The notes under the pieces: generated by a model
What the model was told of the DNA's origin: nothing
Seen by the model: the letters and a program-made list of their open reading frames with translations, nothing else
Database searches by the model: none
Shown here: piece by piece, positions 42,764-50,784 of the stretch
Layout: every line of letters begins with the position of its first letter
Position numbering within the stretch: position 1 is the stretch's first letter
Assembly: GCF_003944705.1 (NCBI RefSeq)
Contig: NZ_RWIS01000005.1
Location: 62,001 to 126,000, forward strand
Length of the DNA: 64,000 nt
Direction of reading: 5' to 3'
Source of the DNA: Hymenobacter metallilatus
Lineage (GTDB): Bacteria > Bacteroidota > Bacteroidia > Cytophagales > Hymenobacteraceae
Position numbers and translations under genes: made by a program

Positions 42764-43945
42764 ATGGAACCCATAACCAACTGGCTGCGACAAAACCTGA
42801 AAGGTGACCCCGTGCTCTGGGGCATCGTGCTGCTGTTTTCGTTCATTTCCATTGCGGTGGTGTACTCGGCTACGGGTACGCTGGCCTACAAGAAGATGGG
42901 CGGCAACACCGAGTACTTTCTCATCAAACACACCGGCCTCATTTTCGTGGGCCTGTTTTTCATGTGGCTGGCCCACCGCATCGACTACCGCTACTACTCC
43001 CGCCTCTCACTCTACGCGCTGCTGGTTTCGGTGCCACTGCTGTTGTTCACGTATTTCTTTGGCGGAACCACGTTCAACGATGCCTCCCGCTGGCTCACCA
43101 TTCCGCTCATCAACCAAACGTTTCAGCCCTCCGATTTGGCTAAACTGGCGTTGATTTCGCACTTAGCCTCCATGCTCAGCCGTCGGCAGCAGCACGTCGA
43201 TGATTTCCTGACTACGCTGTTGCCCGTTATGCTGTGGGTCGGGCTGATTTGCGGCCTCATCATTCTGTCCAACGCCTCCACTGCGTTGCTGCTGTTTGCC
43301 ACCTGCCTGCTGCTGATGTTCATTGGGCGGGTTCCGTTGAAGCAGATGGCGGTAATGGTGGTGATTGGGGTGGTAATTGGCGGGGTAGGGCTGGCCTCCG
43401 GTCAACGCCTGCAAACGGTAAAATCCCGGATTGAAAACTTCACCGACAAGAGCAAGCCGGTGCCGTTTCAACTGGAGCACGCCTACATTGCCGAGGCCAC
43501 CGGCGGTATTTTCGGCAAGGGTCCCGGTAAGAGCACGGAGCGCAACATCATGCCCCACCCATACTCCGATTTTATTTACGCCATCATCATTGAGGAGTAT
43601 GGTATGGTGGGCGGCGTGGTGGTTCTGTTCCTCTACCTGGCCTTTCTGTACCGGGGCCTGAAAACGGTGATGAACAGCTACGGCGCGTTCGGGGGGCTGC
43701 TGTCGGCAGGTCTGAGCTTTAGCCTGGTGCTACAGGCCATGGTGAATATGGGCGTGGCCGTGGGCCTGGGCCCGATTACCGGTTTGCCGCTGCCCCTGCT
43801 CAGTATGGGCGGCACTTCACTCATTTTCACCGGCATCAGCATCGGCATCATCCTGGCCGTGAGTCGGGGCGAGCGGGAAATCCGCCCCATGGTGGGTGAG
43901 CCCGCCGACACCCCCCGCATTCCGCGCGTGACGCAGTACGCTTAA
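42764..43945 (+). CDS. ftsW: FtsW lipid II-dependent peptidoglycan polymerase (SEDS family)
   Basis: A 393-residue, ~10-helix membrane protein that polymerises septal glycan strands with FtsI. SEDS signatures are visible: FQPSDLAKLALI, YIAEATGGIFGKGPGKST, PYSDFIYAIIIEEYG (containing the conserved Asp) and GPITGLPLPLLSMGGTSL. Position in the dcw cluster supports FtsW over RodA. ATG at 42764. Confidence 0.94.
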   Translation: MEPITNWLRQNLKGDPVLWGIVLLFSFISIAVVYSATGTLAYKKMGGNTEYFLIKHTGLIFVGLFFMWLAHRIDYRYYSRLSLYALLVSVPLLLFTYFFGGTTFNDASRWLTIPLINQTFQPSDLAKLALISHLASMLSRRQQHVDDFLTTLLPVMLWVGLICGLIILSNASTALLLFATCLLLMFIGRVPLKQMAVMVVIGVVIGGVGLASGQRLQTVKSRIENFTDKSKPVPFQLEHAYIAEATGGIFGKGPGKSTERNIMPHPYSDFIYAIIIEEYGMVGGVVVLFLYLAFLYRGLKTVMNSYGAFGGLLSAGLSFSLVLQAMVNMGVAVGLGPITGLPLPLLSMGGTSLIFTGISIGIILAVSRGEREIRPMVGEPADTPRIPRVTQYA

Positions 43946-43949
43946 CTGG

Positions 43950-44032
43950 TTTGTAGTTTTTGGTTTCTGGTTTTGGGTCTGTTTAGGCGGCCGGAAATCC
44001 AAAAACCAAAAACTGCCGACCAAAAACCAAAC
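43950..44032. repeat. Short inverted repeat between ftsW and murG
   Basis: GGTTTGTAGTTTTTGGTTTC...GGTTTTGG (43950-43978) versus CCAAAAACCAAAAACTG...CCAAAAACCAAAC (43999-44032). It has imperfect arms and a ~20-nt centre and ends 3 bp before the murG ATG. Confidence 0.7.
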
Positions 44033-44035
44033 TCC

Positions 44036-45127
44036 ATGAAATTCATCATCAGCGGGGGCGGCACCGGCGGGCATATTTTCCCGGCCATAGCCATTGCCAA
44101 CGAAGTACGCCGCCGCTACCCGGAAGCCGTTATCCTGTTTGTAGGAGCCAACGGCCGCATGGAAATGACCCGCGTACCCGAGGCCGGCTACGACATTGTG
44201 GGCCTGGATATTGCCGGTTTGCAGCGCCGCCTTACGCCCAAAAACCTGCTGTTCCCGATTAAAGTGATGCGCGCCGTGCGCAAAGCCGGCAAACTCATTG
44301 AGAAGTTCCGGCCCGATGCCGTGGTAGGCGTAGGTGGCTACGCCTCGGCCCCGGTGCTGCTGGCCGCTACTTCCCGGGGCATTCCGGCTCTTATCCAGGA
44401 GCAGAACTCCTATGCCGGTCTCGTAAACAAGCTGCTGGCCCGGCGGGTGCAGCGCATCTGCGTGGCCTACGCGGGCATGGAAAAATTCTTTCCCGCCGAC
44501 CGGCTGGTACTCACCGGCAACCCCGTGCGCACCGAAATTGCCGACGGGCAGCGGGCCGAAGCGCTAGGGTTTTTTGGGCTGGATGCCAGTAGGCCGGTAT
44601 TGTTGGTAATAGGAGGGAGCCTGGGAGCCCGCACCCTCAACCAGGCCACGGCCGCCGCTCTGCCCCGTCTGCAAGCAGCCGGGGTGCAGCTGCTCTGGCA
44701 AACCGGCAAAACCTACTACCCCGAAGCCGCCAAACAAGCCGCTCCCTTCGCCGCCGCCAACCTGCACGCCCTGGAGTTCGTGCGCCGCATGGACCTGGCC
44801 TATGCCGCCGCCGACGTGGTAATTTCGCGGGCCGGGGCCTTGTCGGTATCGGAGCTGTGCCTCACCGGCAAGCCCAGCATTCTGGTGCCCTCGCCCAACG
44901 TGGCCGAAGACCACCAGACCAAAAATGCCCTGGCCTTGACTCAGCAAGATGCCGCCCTGCTCGTGCGCGACGCGGAGGCCGGCTCCCAACTGTACGATAC
45001 GGCCCTGGCCCTGCTCCAGAACCCAGCCCGCCAGCAGCAGCTGGCCGCCAACATCCGCCTTCTGGCCCACCCGCAAGCCACGGCTACCATCGTGGACGAG
45101 TTGCTGAAACTAGTGCACAGGATGTAG
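44036..45127 (+). CDS. murG: UDP-GlcNAc:lipid I N-acetylglucosaminyltransferase
   Basis: A 363-residue GT28 enzyme that converts lipid I to lipid II on the inner membrane face. Motifs are FIISGGGTGGHIFPAIAIA, VGVGGYASAPVLLAA, QEQNSYAGLVNKLLA, TGNPVRTEI, GGSLGARTLN and ISRAGALSVSEL...PNVAEDHQTKNA. ATG at 44036 is the family start. Confidence 0.95.
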   Translation: MKFIISGGGTGGHIFPAIAIANEVRRRYPEAVILFVGANGRMEMTRVPEAGYDIVGLDIAGLQRRLTPKNLLFPIKVMRAVRKAGKLIEKFRPDAVVGVGGYASAPVLLAATSRGIPALIQEQNSYAGLVNKLLARRVQRICVAYAGMEKFFPADRLVLTGNPVRTEIADGQRAEALGFFGLDASRPVLLVIGGSLGARTLNQATAAALPRLQAAGVQLLWQTGKTYYPEAAKQAAPFAAANLHALEFVRRMDLAYAAADVVISRAGALSVSELCLTGKPSILVPSPNVAEDHQTKNALALTQQDAALLVRDAEAGSQLYDTALALLQNPARQQQLAANIRLLAHPQATATIVDELLKLVHRM

Positions 45128-45164
45128 TGCTTGGTGCTCAGGTAGATGTGCTGGCGGAAGAAAT

Positions 45165-45199
45165 TCATTTTTAACTTTTAATTCTCAATTTTTAATTGA
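45165..45199. repeat. AT-rich arm between murG and murC supplying the murC start codon
   Basis: A single arm of the AT-rich family, in the right-arm orientation (TTTTAATTCTCAATTTTTAA). Its last TTG (45196-45198) is the murC initiation codon. The preceding in-frame codon is TAA, and the next ATG (45238) lies beyond the nucleotide-binding loop. Confidence 0.8.
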
Positions 45200-46692
45200 A
45201 AAAGCACGTCTTCTTCCTCGGTATTGGCGGCATTGGTATGTCGGCCCTGGCGCGGTGGTTCCGGGCCAACGGCTACGAGGTGAGCGGCTACGACAAAACG
45301 CCCACGCCCCTCACCGAAAAGCTGGCCGCCGAGGGCATTGCCGTGCACTACCAGGATGCCGTGGACAACATTCCGCTGGCCGTGCGCCAGCACCGGGAGC
45401 AGACGCTGGTGGTCCTCACGCCCGCTATTCCTCAGGACCACCAAGAATGGGCGTGGCTGCGGGAGCAAGGCTACGACATTCAGAAGCGCAGCCAGGTATT
45501 GGGAGTACTCACCCAAGGCCGCCCCACCATAGCCGTAGCCGGTACTCACGGCAAAACCACCACCAGCAGCATGGTAGCCCACCTGCTGCACCACGCCGGC
45601 GTGCCCTGCGCGGCTTTCCTGGGCGGTATCAGCGTGAACCTGGGCTCCAACCTGCTGCTGCCGGAGGAGGGAATTGAGAATGAAGAATTAAAAATTAAAA
45701 ATTCTTCGGCAGCTTCTGAAGACCTGGCCTCCAACCCCGAACAGCAAACAACCAACACTCCAGTAGTGGTAGAGGCCGATGAGTATGACCGGAGCTTCCT
45801 GACCCTGTTCCCGACGGTGGCCATTGTTACGAGCACCGACGCCGACCACCTCGACATCTACGGCCACAAGGAGGCGCTGGTGGAGTCGTTCCGGCAGTTT
45901 GTGGGCCAGATTCAGCCCGGCGGCACGCTCATCATCAACCACACCGCCGACCCCAGCGTGGCCGCTGCCGCCCCCGCAGGCGTGCGCGTCATTCGCTACG
46001 GCCTCACGTCCGAGCAGGGGCCGGAGCTGTATGCCACCGATATTTCCACGCAAGGGCACCAGTTCCGGTTTGCCCTGCATGGCCCGTACGGTACTGTTGA
46101 GAACTTGGAGCTGGCTGTGCCCGGGTATCATAACGTGGAAAACATGCTTGCTGCGGCTTGCGTGGCGCAACTGTATGGCCTCTCAGCCGCGCAGCTGCAA
46201 GCTGCCGTGGCCGCGTACCGGGGCGTCAAGCGCCGCTTCGAGTTTATCCTGACGGCCGGCACGCCCGCCGCGCCCAAGGTATACGTGGATGATTATGCCC
46301 ACCATCCGCGCGAAATTGAGGCCTTCCTGCGTTCCGTGCGGGCCCTGTACCCGGGCAGCCGGTTGCGGGTCATCTTCCAGCCGCATCTGTTCAGCCGCAC
46401 CCGCGACTTTGCCCCCGGATTTGCTGAGAGTCTGAGCCTTGCCGATGAGGTGGTGCTGCTGGATATCTACCCGGCCCGGGAGCTGCCCATGCCGGGCATA
46501 ACCTCCGAATTGATTTTGTCACAAATAACCGCGCCCGAAAAATCTCTGCAAACCAAGGAGGAAATTTTGCGGAATGCCGAAACCAATCCGAATTTTGACG
46601 TATTAGCCACGGTCGGGGCCGGCGACATTGATCAACTTGTTCCCCGTTTAAAGAATATTTTGGATATTCGCTGGAATGGAGCTGAAGCGTAA
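45196..46692 (+). CDS. murC: UDP-MurNAc--L-Ala ligase with in-frame repeat insertion
   Basis: A 498-residue Mur ligase adding L-Ala to UDP-MurNAc. The UDP loop is FFLGIGGIGMSALARWF, the ATP loop is VAGTHGKTTTSSMVAHLL, with EADEYDRSFLTL and VDDYAHHPREIEA. Between LGSNLLLPEE and VVVEADEYD lie ~30 extra residues (about 158-188, containing GIENEELKIKNSS). They are encoded by an AT-rich repeat arm at 45671-45703 plus following sequence. The segment is polar and probably a surface loop. Start is TTG, itself inside another repeat arm. It overlaps ftsQ by 17 bp. Confidence 0.92.
   Translation: MKKHVFFLGIGGIGMSALARWFRANGYEVSGYDKTPTPLTEKLAAEGIAVHYQDAVDNIPLAVRQHREQTLVVLTPAIPQDHQEWAWLREQGYDIQKRSQVLGVLTQGRPTIAVAGTHGKTTTSSMVAHLLHHAGVPCAAFLGGISVNLGSNLLLPEEGIENEELKIKNSSAASEDLASNPEQQTTNTPVVVEADEYDRSFLTLFPTVAIVTSTDADHLDIYGHKEALVESFRQFVGQIQPGGTLIINHTADPSVAAAAPAGVRVIRYGLTSEQGPELYATDISTQGHQFRFALHGPYGTVENLELAVPGYHNVENMLAAACVAQLYGLSAAQLQAAVAAYRGVKRRFEFILTAGTPAAPKVYVDDYAHHPREIEAFLRSVRALYPGSRLRVIFQPHLFSRTRDFAPGFAESLSLADEVVLLDIYPARELPMPGITSELILSQITAPEKSLQTKEEILRNAETNPNFDVLATVGAGDIDQLVPRLKNILDIRWNGAEA
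45671..45703. repeat. AT-rich repeat arm inside the murC coding sequence
   Basis: GAATTGAGAATGAAGAATTA followed by AAAATTAAAAATT matches the left-arm sequence seen at 21642 and 48923. It is read through in murC as IENEELKIKN without a stop. It is inverse to the arm at 45165-45199. Confidence 0.8.
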
Positions 46693-47440
46693 AGCCAATA
46701 ACCTGCTGTTTGCCACGGGCTGCCTGATCGTGCTGGCCGGCCTGGGCGCATTTGCGGCTTTCCGCCAGGCCAACCGGCCCGTGGGAGGCGTTATTGTTTC
46801 CATCAGCAACGAGTTCAACAACTTCTTCATCAGTGAGCGGGAGGTAACGGCCCTAATGACCCGGCAGGGCGAAGACCGGCTGGAAGGAGCCGCCCCCGCC
46901 GACATCAACCTGAAAAGCCTGGAGCAGCGCCTGAAGGCCCACAGCTTCGTGAAGGATGCCCAGGTATACCGCGACCTGGCCGGCAACCTGCACGCCGACG
47001 TGCGCCAGAACCGCCCCATTGCCCGCCTGGTCCACGCCGACTCGCGCCAGGACAGCTACCTGGATGCCGATGGACACCGTCTGCCTCTTTCACCTCTGTT
47101 CACGGCTCGGGTGGTACCCATTTCCCGCTTAGGCGGGCAGCCCCTGGCCGCCAGTTTTTTTCAGGATACTACCGGCACCCGCTATTTGGAATTTTTGCGT
47201 TTTATCGACGAGAAACCATTTTGGCGGGCGCAGGTTGCGGAGGTATTTATTAGTGCCAATGGTAAGATATCTTTTACCCAACAAGTCGGCGACCAACGAG
47301 TAGAATTTGGCTTTCCTGAGAATATTTCGGAAAAATTTGCGAAACTGATGGTATTTTACCGTCAAATTCCCCCTGTTCTCGGCTGGGACACGTATCACCG
47401 CGTTAATGTCGAGTTCAAGGATCAAATCATCTGCGAATAA
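46676..47440 (+). CDS. ftsQ: FtsQ/DivIB-type divisome protein
   Basis: A 254-residue bitopic protein with a short cytoplasmic tail, one membrane helix (about 8-28) and a periplasmic POTRA-like domain. The latter covers FFISEREVTALM, LEQRLKAHSFVKDAQVYRDLAGNLHADVRQNRPIARL. It links early and late division proteins. Identification rests on topology, POTRA-like region and position between murC and ftsA. Confidence 0.87.
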   Translation: MELKRKANNLLFATGCLIVLAGLGAFAAFRQANRPVGGVIVSISNEFNNFFISEREVTALMTRQGEDRLEGAAPADINLKSLEQRLKAHSFVKDAQVYRDLAGNLHADVRQNRPIARLVHADSRQDSYLDADGHRLPLSPLFTARVVPISRLGGQPLAASFFQDTTGTRYLEFLRFIDEKPFWRAQVAEVFISANGKISFTQQVGDQRVEFGFPENISEKFAKLMVFYRQIPPVLGWDTYHRVNVEFKDQIICE

Positions 47441-47524
47441 AATTATCCGTCTAAAACGCTACCTTATAGCGAATTAGACGCCCTTTTCCTGCAACCAACC
47501 GCAACTCTCTCGCCCCTCCTCCCC

Positions 47525-48919
47525 ATGCAACACGATAAGATTGTAGTCGGCCTCGACATTGGTACCACCAAAATCTGCGCCTTGGTTGGGCGTAAAAATG
47601 AATTTGGGAAGCTCGAAATTCTGGGCATGGGCAAAGCCGTGTCGGAAGGAGTTGTGCGCGGTATTGTGTCAAACATCGACAAGACCGTGGATGCCATCAA
47701 AAAGGCTATCCGGCAGGCCGAAGAACAATCGGGCATCAACATTGGGGTGGTGAATGTGGGTATTGCGGGGCAGCACATCAAGAGCCTGCAACACAACGGC
47801 AGCATCACCCGCGCCTCCGTCGATAATGAAATTACCCAGGCCGACGTGGAGCGCCTTACCAGCGACATGTACCGCTTGGTAACGCCACCCGGCTCCCAGA
47901 TTATCCACGTGATGCCCCAGGACTACAAAGTAGACTATGAGGAGGGCATTCTGGACCCCGTGGGCATGTCGGGCGTGCGGCTGGAAGGCAACTTCCATAT
48001 CATCACGGCCCAGAGCACGGCCATCAACAACATCTACAAGTGCGTCACCAAGGCCGGGCTGGAAATCGACAACCTGATTCTGGAGCCGCTGGCGTCGAGC
48101 ATGTCGGTGCTGAGCGACGAGGAAAAGGAAGCCGGCGTGGCCCTGATTGACATTGGGGGCGGCACTACCGATCTGGCCGTGTTTAAGGATGGTATCATCC
48201 GCCACGCGGCCGTGCTGCCCTTCGGCGGCAACATTATCACCTCCGACATCAAGCAGGGCTGCCTGGTAATGCAAAACCAGGCCGAGCAGCTGAAAGTGAA
48301 GTTTGGCAAAGCCATTGCCGAGGAGGCTTCCGAATACGAAATCGTGAGCATTCCGGGCCTGCGCGACCGGGCTCCCAAGGAAATCAGCCTGAAAAACCTG
48401 GCGTACATCATTGAGGCCCGGATGGAGGAAATTGTGGAGTTGGTGTACGCCGAAATTCAGCGTCTGGGCTTCCAGGATAAGCTGGCCGCCGGCATCGTGC
48501 TGACGGGCGGCGGCTCCCAGCTCCAAAACCTGGTGCAGTTGGCCGAGTACGTAACCGGCATGGATACGCGCATCGGCTACCCCAACGAGCACCTGGGTAA
48601 GAGCAAGATTGAAGCCGTGAAGTCGCCGATGTACGCTACCACGGTGGGCCTGGTGCTAGCCGGCTACCGCTCCATCGACGACCGCACCACCCAGCGCACC
48701 TACGAGGAAACCGAGCAGAACCACTACCGCGCAACGCCCGAAGCGCGGCCCACAGCCACTCCGGCTCCCCCGGTAACTGCTCCCCAAATGCCGCAGTCGG
48801 CCCCCCAGCCTGCTGCGGATGCCGCCAAAAAATCGTCGGGAGCCGGCGACTTTTTCCAGAAGATTATCAGCCGCACCAAAGGGTTGCTGATTGATGACTT
48901 CGACGACAAGCAATATTAA
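47525..48919 (+). CDS. ftsA: Division protein FtsA
   Basis: A 464-residue actin-fold ATPase that anchors FtsZ to the membrane. Phosphate loops are VVGLDIGTTKICALV and ALIDIGGGTTDLAVF; ATP-site GIVLTGGGSQLQNL. The C-terminal FFQKIISRTKGLLIDDF is the amphipathic membrane helix, preceded by a ~60-residue Pro/Ala-rich linker. ATG at 47525. Confidence 0.95.
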   Translation: MQHDKIVVGLDIGTTKICALVGRKNEFGKLEILGMGKAVSEGVVRGIVSNIDKTVDAIKKAIRQAEEQSGINIGVVNVGIAGQHIKSLQHNGSITRASVDNEITQADVERLTSDMYRLVTPPGSQIIHVMPQDYKVDYEEGILDPVGMSGVRLEGNFHIITAQSTAINNIYKCVTKAGLEIDNLILEPLASSMSVLSDEEKEAGVALIDIGGGTTDLAVFKDGIIRHAAVLPFGGNIITSDIKQGCLVMQNQAEQLKVKFGKAIAEEASEYEIVSIPGLRDRAPKEISLKNLAYIIEARMEEIVELVYAEIQRLGFQDKLAAGIVLTGGGSQLQNLVQLAEYVTGMDTRIGYPNEHLGKSKIEAVKSPMYATTVGLVLAGYRSIDDRTTQRTYEETEQNHYRATPEARPTATPAPPVTAPQMPQSAPQPAADAAKKSSGAGDFFQKIISRTKGLLIDDFDDKQY

Positions 48920-48922
48920 TTG

Positions 48923-49028
48923 TCAATTAAGAATTGTGAATTAAAAATTAAAAATGAGCCCTGAAGTTGGTCGAACTGAAAGCGGATTACGCTCAATTTT
49001 TAATTCATAATTTTTAATTTTTAATTGA
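48923..49028. repeat. AT-rich inverted repeat between ftsA and ftsZ
   Basis: The left arm (48923-48959) TCAATTAAGAATTGTGAATT...AAAATGAGC and the right arm (48991-49028) GCTCAATTTTTAATTCATAA...TTAATTGA are inverse with a few mismatches. The centre is only ~31 bp. It begins 3 bp after the ftsA stop and ends 8 bp before the ftsZ ATG. Confidence 0.85.
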
Positions 49029-49036
49029 CTCACCAC

Positions 49037-50542
49037 ATGAATTTTACGTTTGATATTCCGGCGCAGTCCCGGTCCATCATCAAGGTGATTGGCGTAGGTG
49101 GTGGCGGCTCTAATGCCGTCAACCACATGTTCAGCCAAGGCATCAAGGATGTGGAGTTTGTCATTTGCAACACCGACAAGCAGGCGCTGGCTTCCTCCAC
49201 CGTACCCAACCGCCTCCAGATTGGCGCCGACCTGACCGAAGGGCTGGGAGCCGGGGCCAACCCCGAGCGGGGTAAGCAGGCGGCCATCGAGAGCCGGGAG
49301 CAAATCCGGGAGCTGCTGAGCAATGGCACCAAGATGGTGTTCATTACGGCAGGTATGGGCGGCGGTACCGGTACCGGGGCCGCTCCGGTTATTGCCAAGG
49401 TGGCCAAGGAACTGGGCATCCTGACGGTGGGCATCGTAACGGCCCCCTTCCTGTTTGAAGGCAAGAAGAAGCGTCAGCAGGCTGAGCAGGGCATCAAGGA
49501 GTTGAGCGACAACTGCGACACGGTGCTGGTGATTCTTAACGACCGGCTCCGGGAGATTTTTGGGAATCTGCCTATTCGCTCGGCCTTCGCCAAAGCGGAT
49601 AACGTGCTGAGCACGGCAGCCAAATCCATTGCTGAAATTATTACGGTAACGGCCGATGTGAACGTGGACTTTGAAGACGTGAAAACCGTCATGAAGGACT
49701 CGGGCGCGGCCGTAATGGGCAGCAGCATCACGGAGGGCGAAAACCGCGCCCAGCGGGCGGCCGAGGAGGCGTTGGCTTCGCCGCTGCTGAACAACACCGA
49801 TATCCACGGGGCCCAGAAAATCCTGCTCAGCATTATGTCGGGCGACCAGGCCGAGCTGGAAATGGATGAACTCACGGAAATTACGGAGTACATCCAGGAG
49901 AAGGCCGGCCAGAACGCCGAGGTGATTTTCGGGCACGGTATTGACCCCACGCTGGGCCAGAGCATCCGCGTGACGGTTATTGCCACCGGGTTTGCCCGCG
50001 ACGCGCACAACATCACCAACGTGGTAGCCCGGGAGGCGGAAGCTGCCGTGGCCCAGCCCGATCCGCAGATCAACATCTTCGATAAGGACCGGCAGGAGGC
50101 CCCGGCTGCGCCGGTAATTCCGACGTTTGGTTCCCCGGTGCCCGCCGCGGCCGAACCCCAGCCCGTCACCCGCTACGACCTGGAAACCTCCGCTCCGGCC
50201 CCTGCCAGCTATGATGCGTCGGTGGTTTCGGCGCCTTCGATGCCGGCGCCGGAGCCGGTGCTTTCACAGCAGCCCGGGCAGCCGGCCGCCACGCACCACT
50301 CGCTGCCGCGGCCGTCGCTGGACGCCCGGGCCGAGGAGCGTCGGCAGCGCTTACAGGCCCTGAGCAACGGCCTCAACTCGGAAGCCATCAAGGACCAGCT
50401 GGAAACCCCGGCCTACCTGCGTCGGCAGGTGAAGCTGGAAAACGTGGTGCCCTCCTCGGAGCAGAACATCAGCCGCTTCAACCTTTCGGATGACAACGAG
50501 CTGCTGGGCGACAACCGTTTCCTGCACGATAACGTGGATTAA
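49037..50542 (+). CDS. ftsZ: Division protein FtsZ
   Basis: A 501-residue tubulin-like GTPase forming the Z ring. Signatures are IIKVIGVGGGGSNAVNHM, the GTP loop GGGTGTGAAPVIA, NTDKQAL and DFEDVKTVMKDSGAAVMG. A ~120-residue Pro/Ala-rich linker follows, then a conserved Bacteroidota segment ETPAYLRRQVKL and an acidic C-terminal tail. ATG at 49037; an upstream in-frame TTG lies in the repeat arm. It is the last gene of the dcw operon. Confidence 0.96.
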   Translation: MNFTFDIPAQSRSIIKVIGVGGGGSNAVNHMFSQGIKDVEFVICNTDKQALASSTVPNRLQIGADLTEGLGAGANPERGKQAAIESREQIRELLSNGTKMVFITAGMGGGTGTGAAPVIAKVAKELGILTVGIVTAPFLFEGKKKRQQAEQGIKELSDNCDTVLVILNDRLREIFGNLPIRSAFAKADNVLSTAAKSIAEIITVTADVNVDFEDVKTVMKDSGAAVMGSSITEGENRAQRAAEEALASPLLNNTDIHGAQKILLSIMSGDQAELEMDELTEITEYIQEKAGQNAEVIFGHGIDPTLGQSIRVTVIATGFARDAHNITNVVAREAEAAVAQPDPQINIFDKDRQEAPAAPVIPTFGSPVPAAAEPQPVTRYDLETSAPAPASYDASVVSAPSMPAPEPVLSQQPGQPAATHHSLPRPSLDARAEERRQRLQALSNGLNSEAIKDQLETPAYLRRQVKLENVVPSSEQNISRFNLSDDNELLGDNRFLHDNVD

Positions 50543-50564
50543 CCTTCCCATCTGCTACCAGATG

Positions 50565-50602
50565 CAACAAGCCCCCGGCCGGTTTCGGCAGGGGGCTTGT
50601 TG
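50565..50602. terminator. Bidirectional terminator ending the dcw operon
   Basis: CAACAAGCCCCC / GGGGGCTTGTTG with loop region GGCCGGTTTCGGCA. It also serves the convergent acyltransferase/lipoprotein genes. Confidence 0.85.
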
Positions 50603-50613
50603 TTTGAAGCGGG

Positions 50614-50784
50614 TCAGGGCTTGGCGGGCGCCACCGAATCGGTGGCGGCCGTGTCGGGCGGCCACCGGTCGGGAGCGGCCACCTCATGGTCGGGGCTGAG
50701 CGGCCGATGCTGCCCCCGGCGCGGAGCCAGCGTACAGCCGGTAAGTAGGACGGCTATCAGGAGAGAAGCAAGCAAAGGTTTCAT
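50614..50784 (-). CDS. Small lipoprotein coupled to the acyltransferase
   Basis: A 56-residue protein with an n/h-region (MKPLLASLLIAVLL) and lipobox LTGC; the ~40-residue mature part is Pro/Asp-rich and unstructured. Its ATG overlaps the acyltransferase stop as ATGA, strong evidence for translation. No family is recognised. It ends 12 bp from the dcw terminator. Confidence 0.65.
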   Translation of the reverse strand: MKPLLASLLIAVLLTGCTLAPRRGQHRPLSPDHEVAAPDRWPPDTAATDSVAPAKP

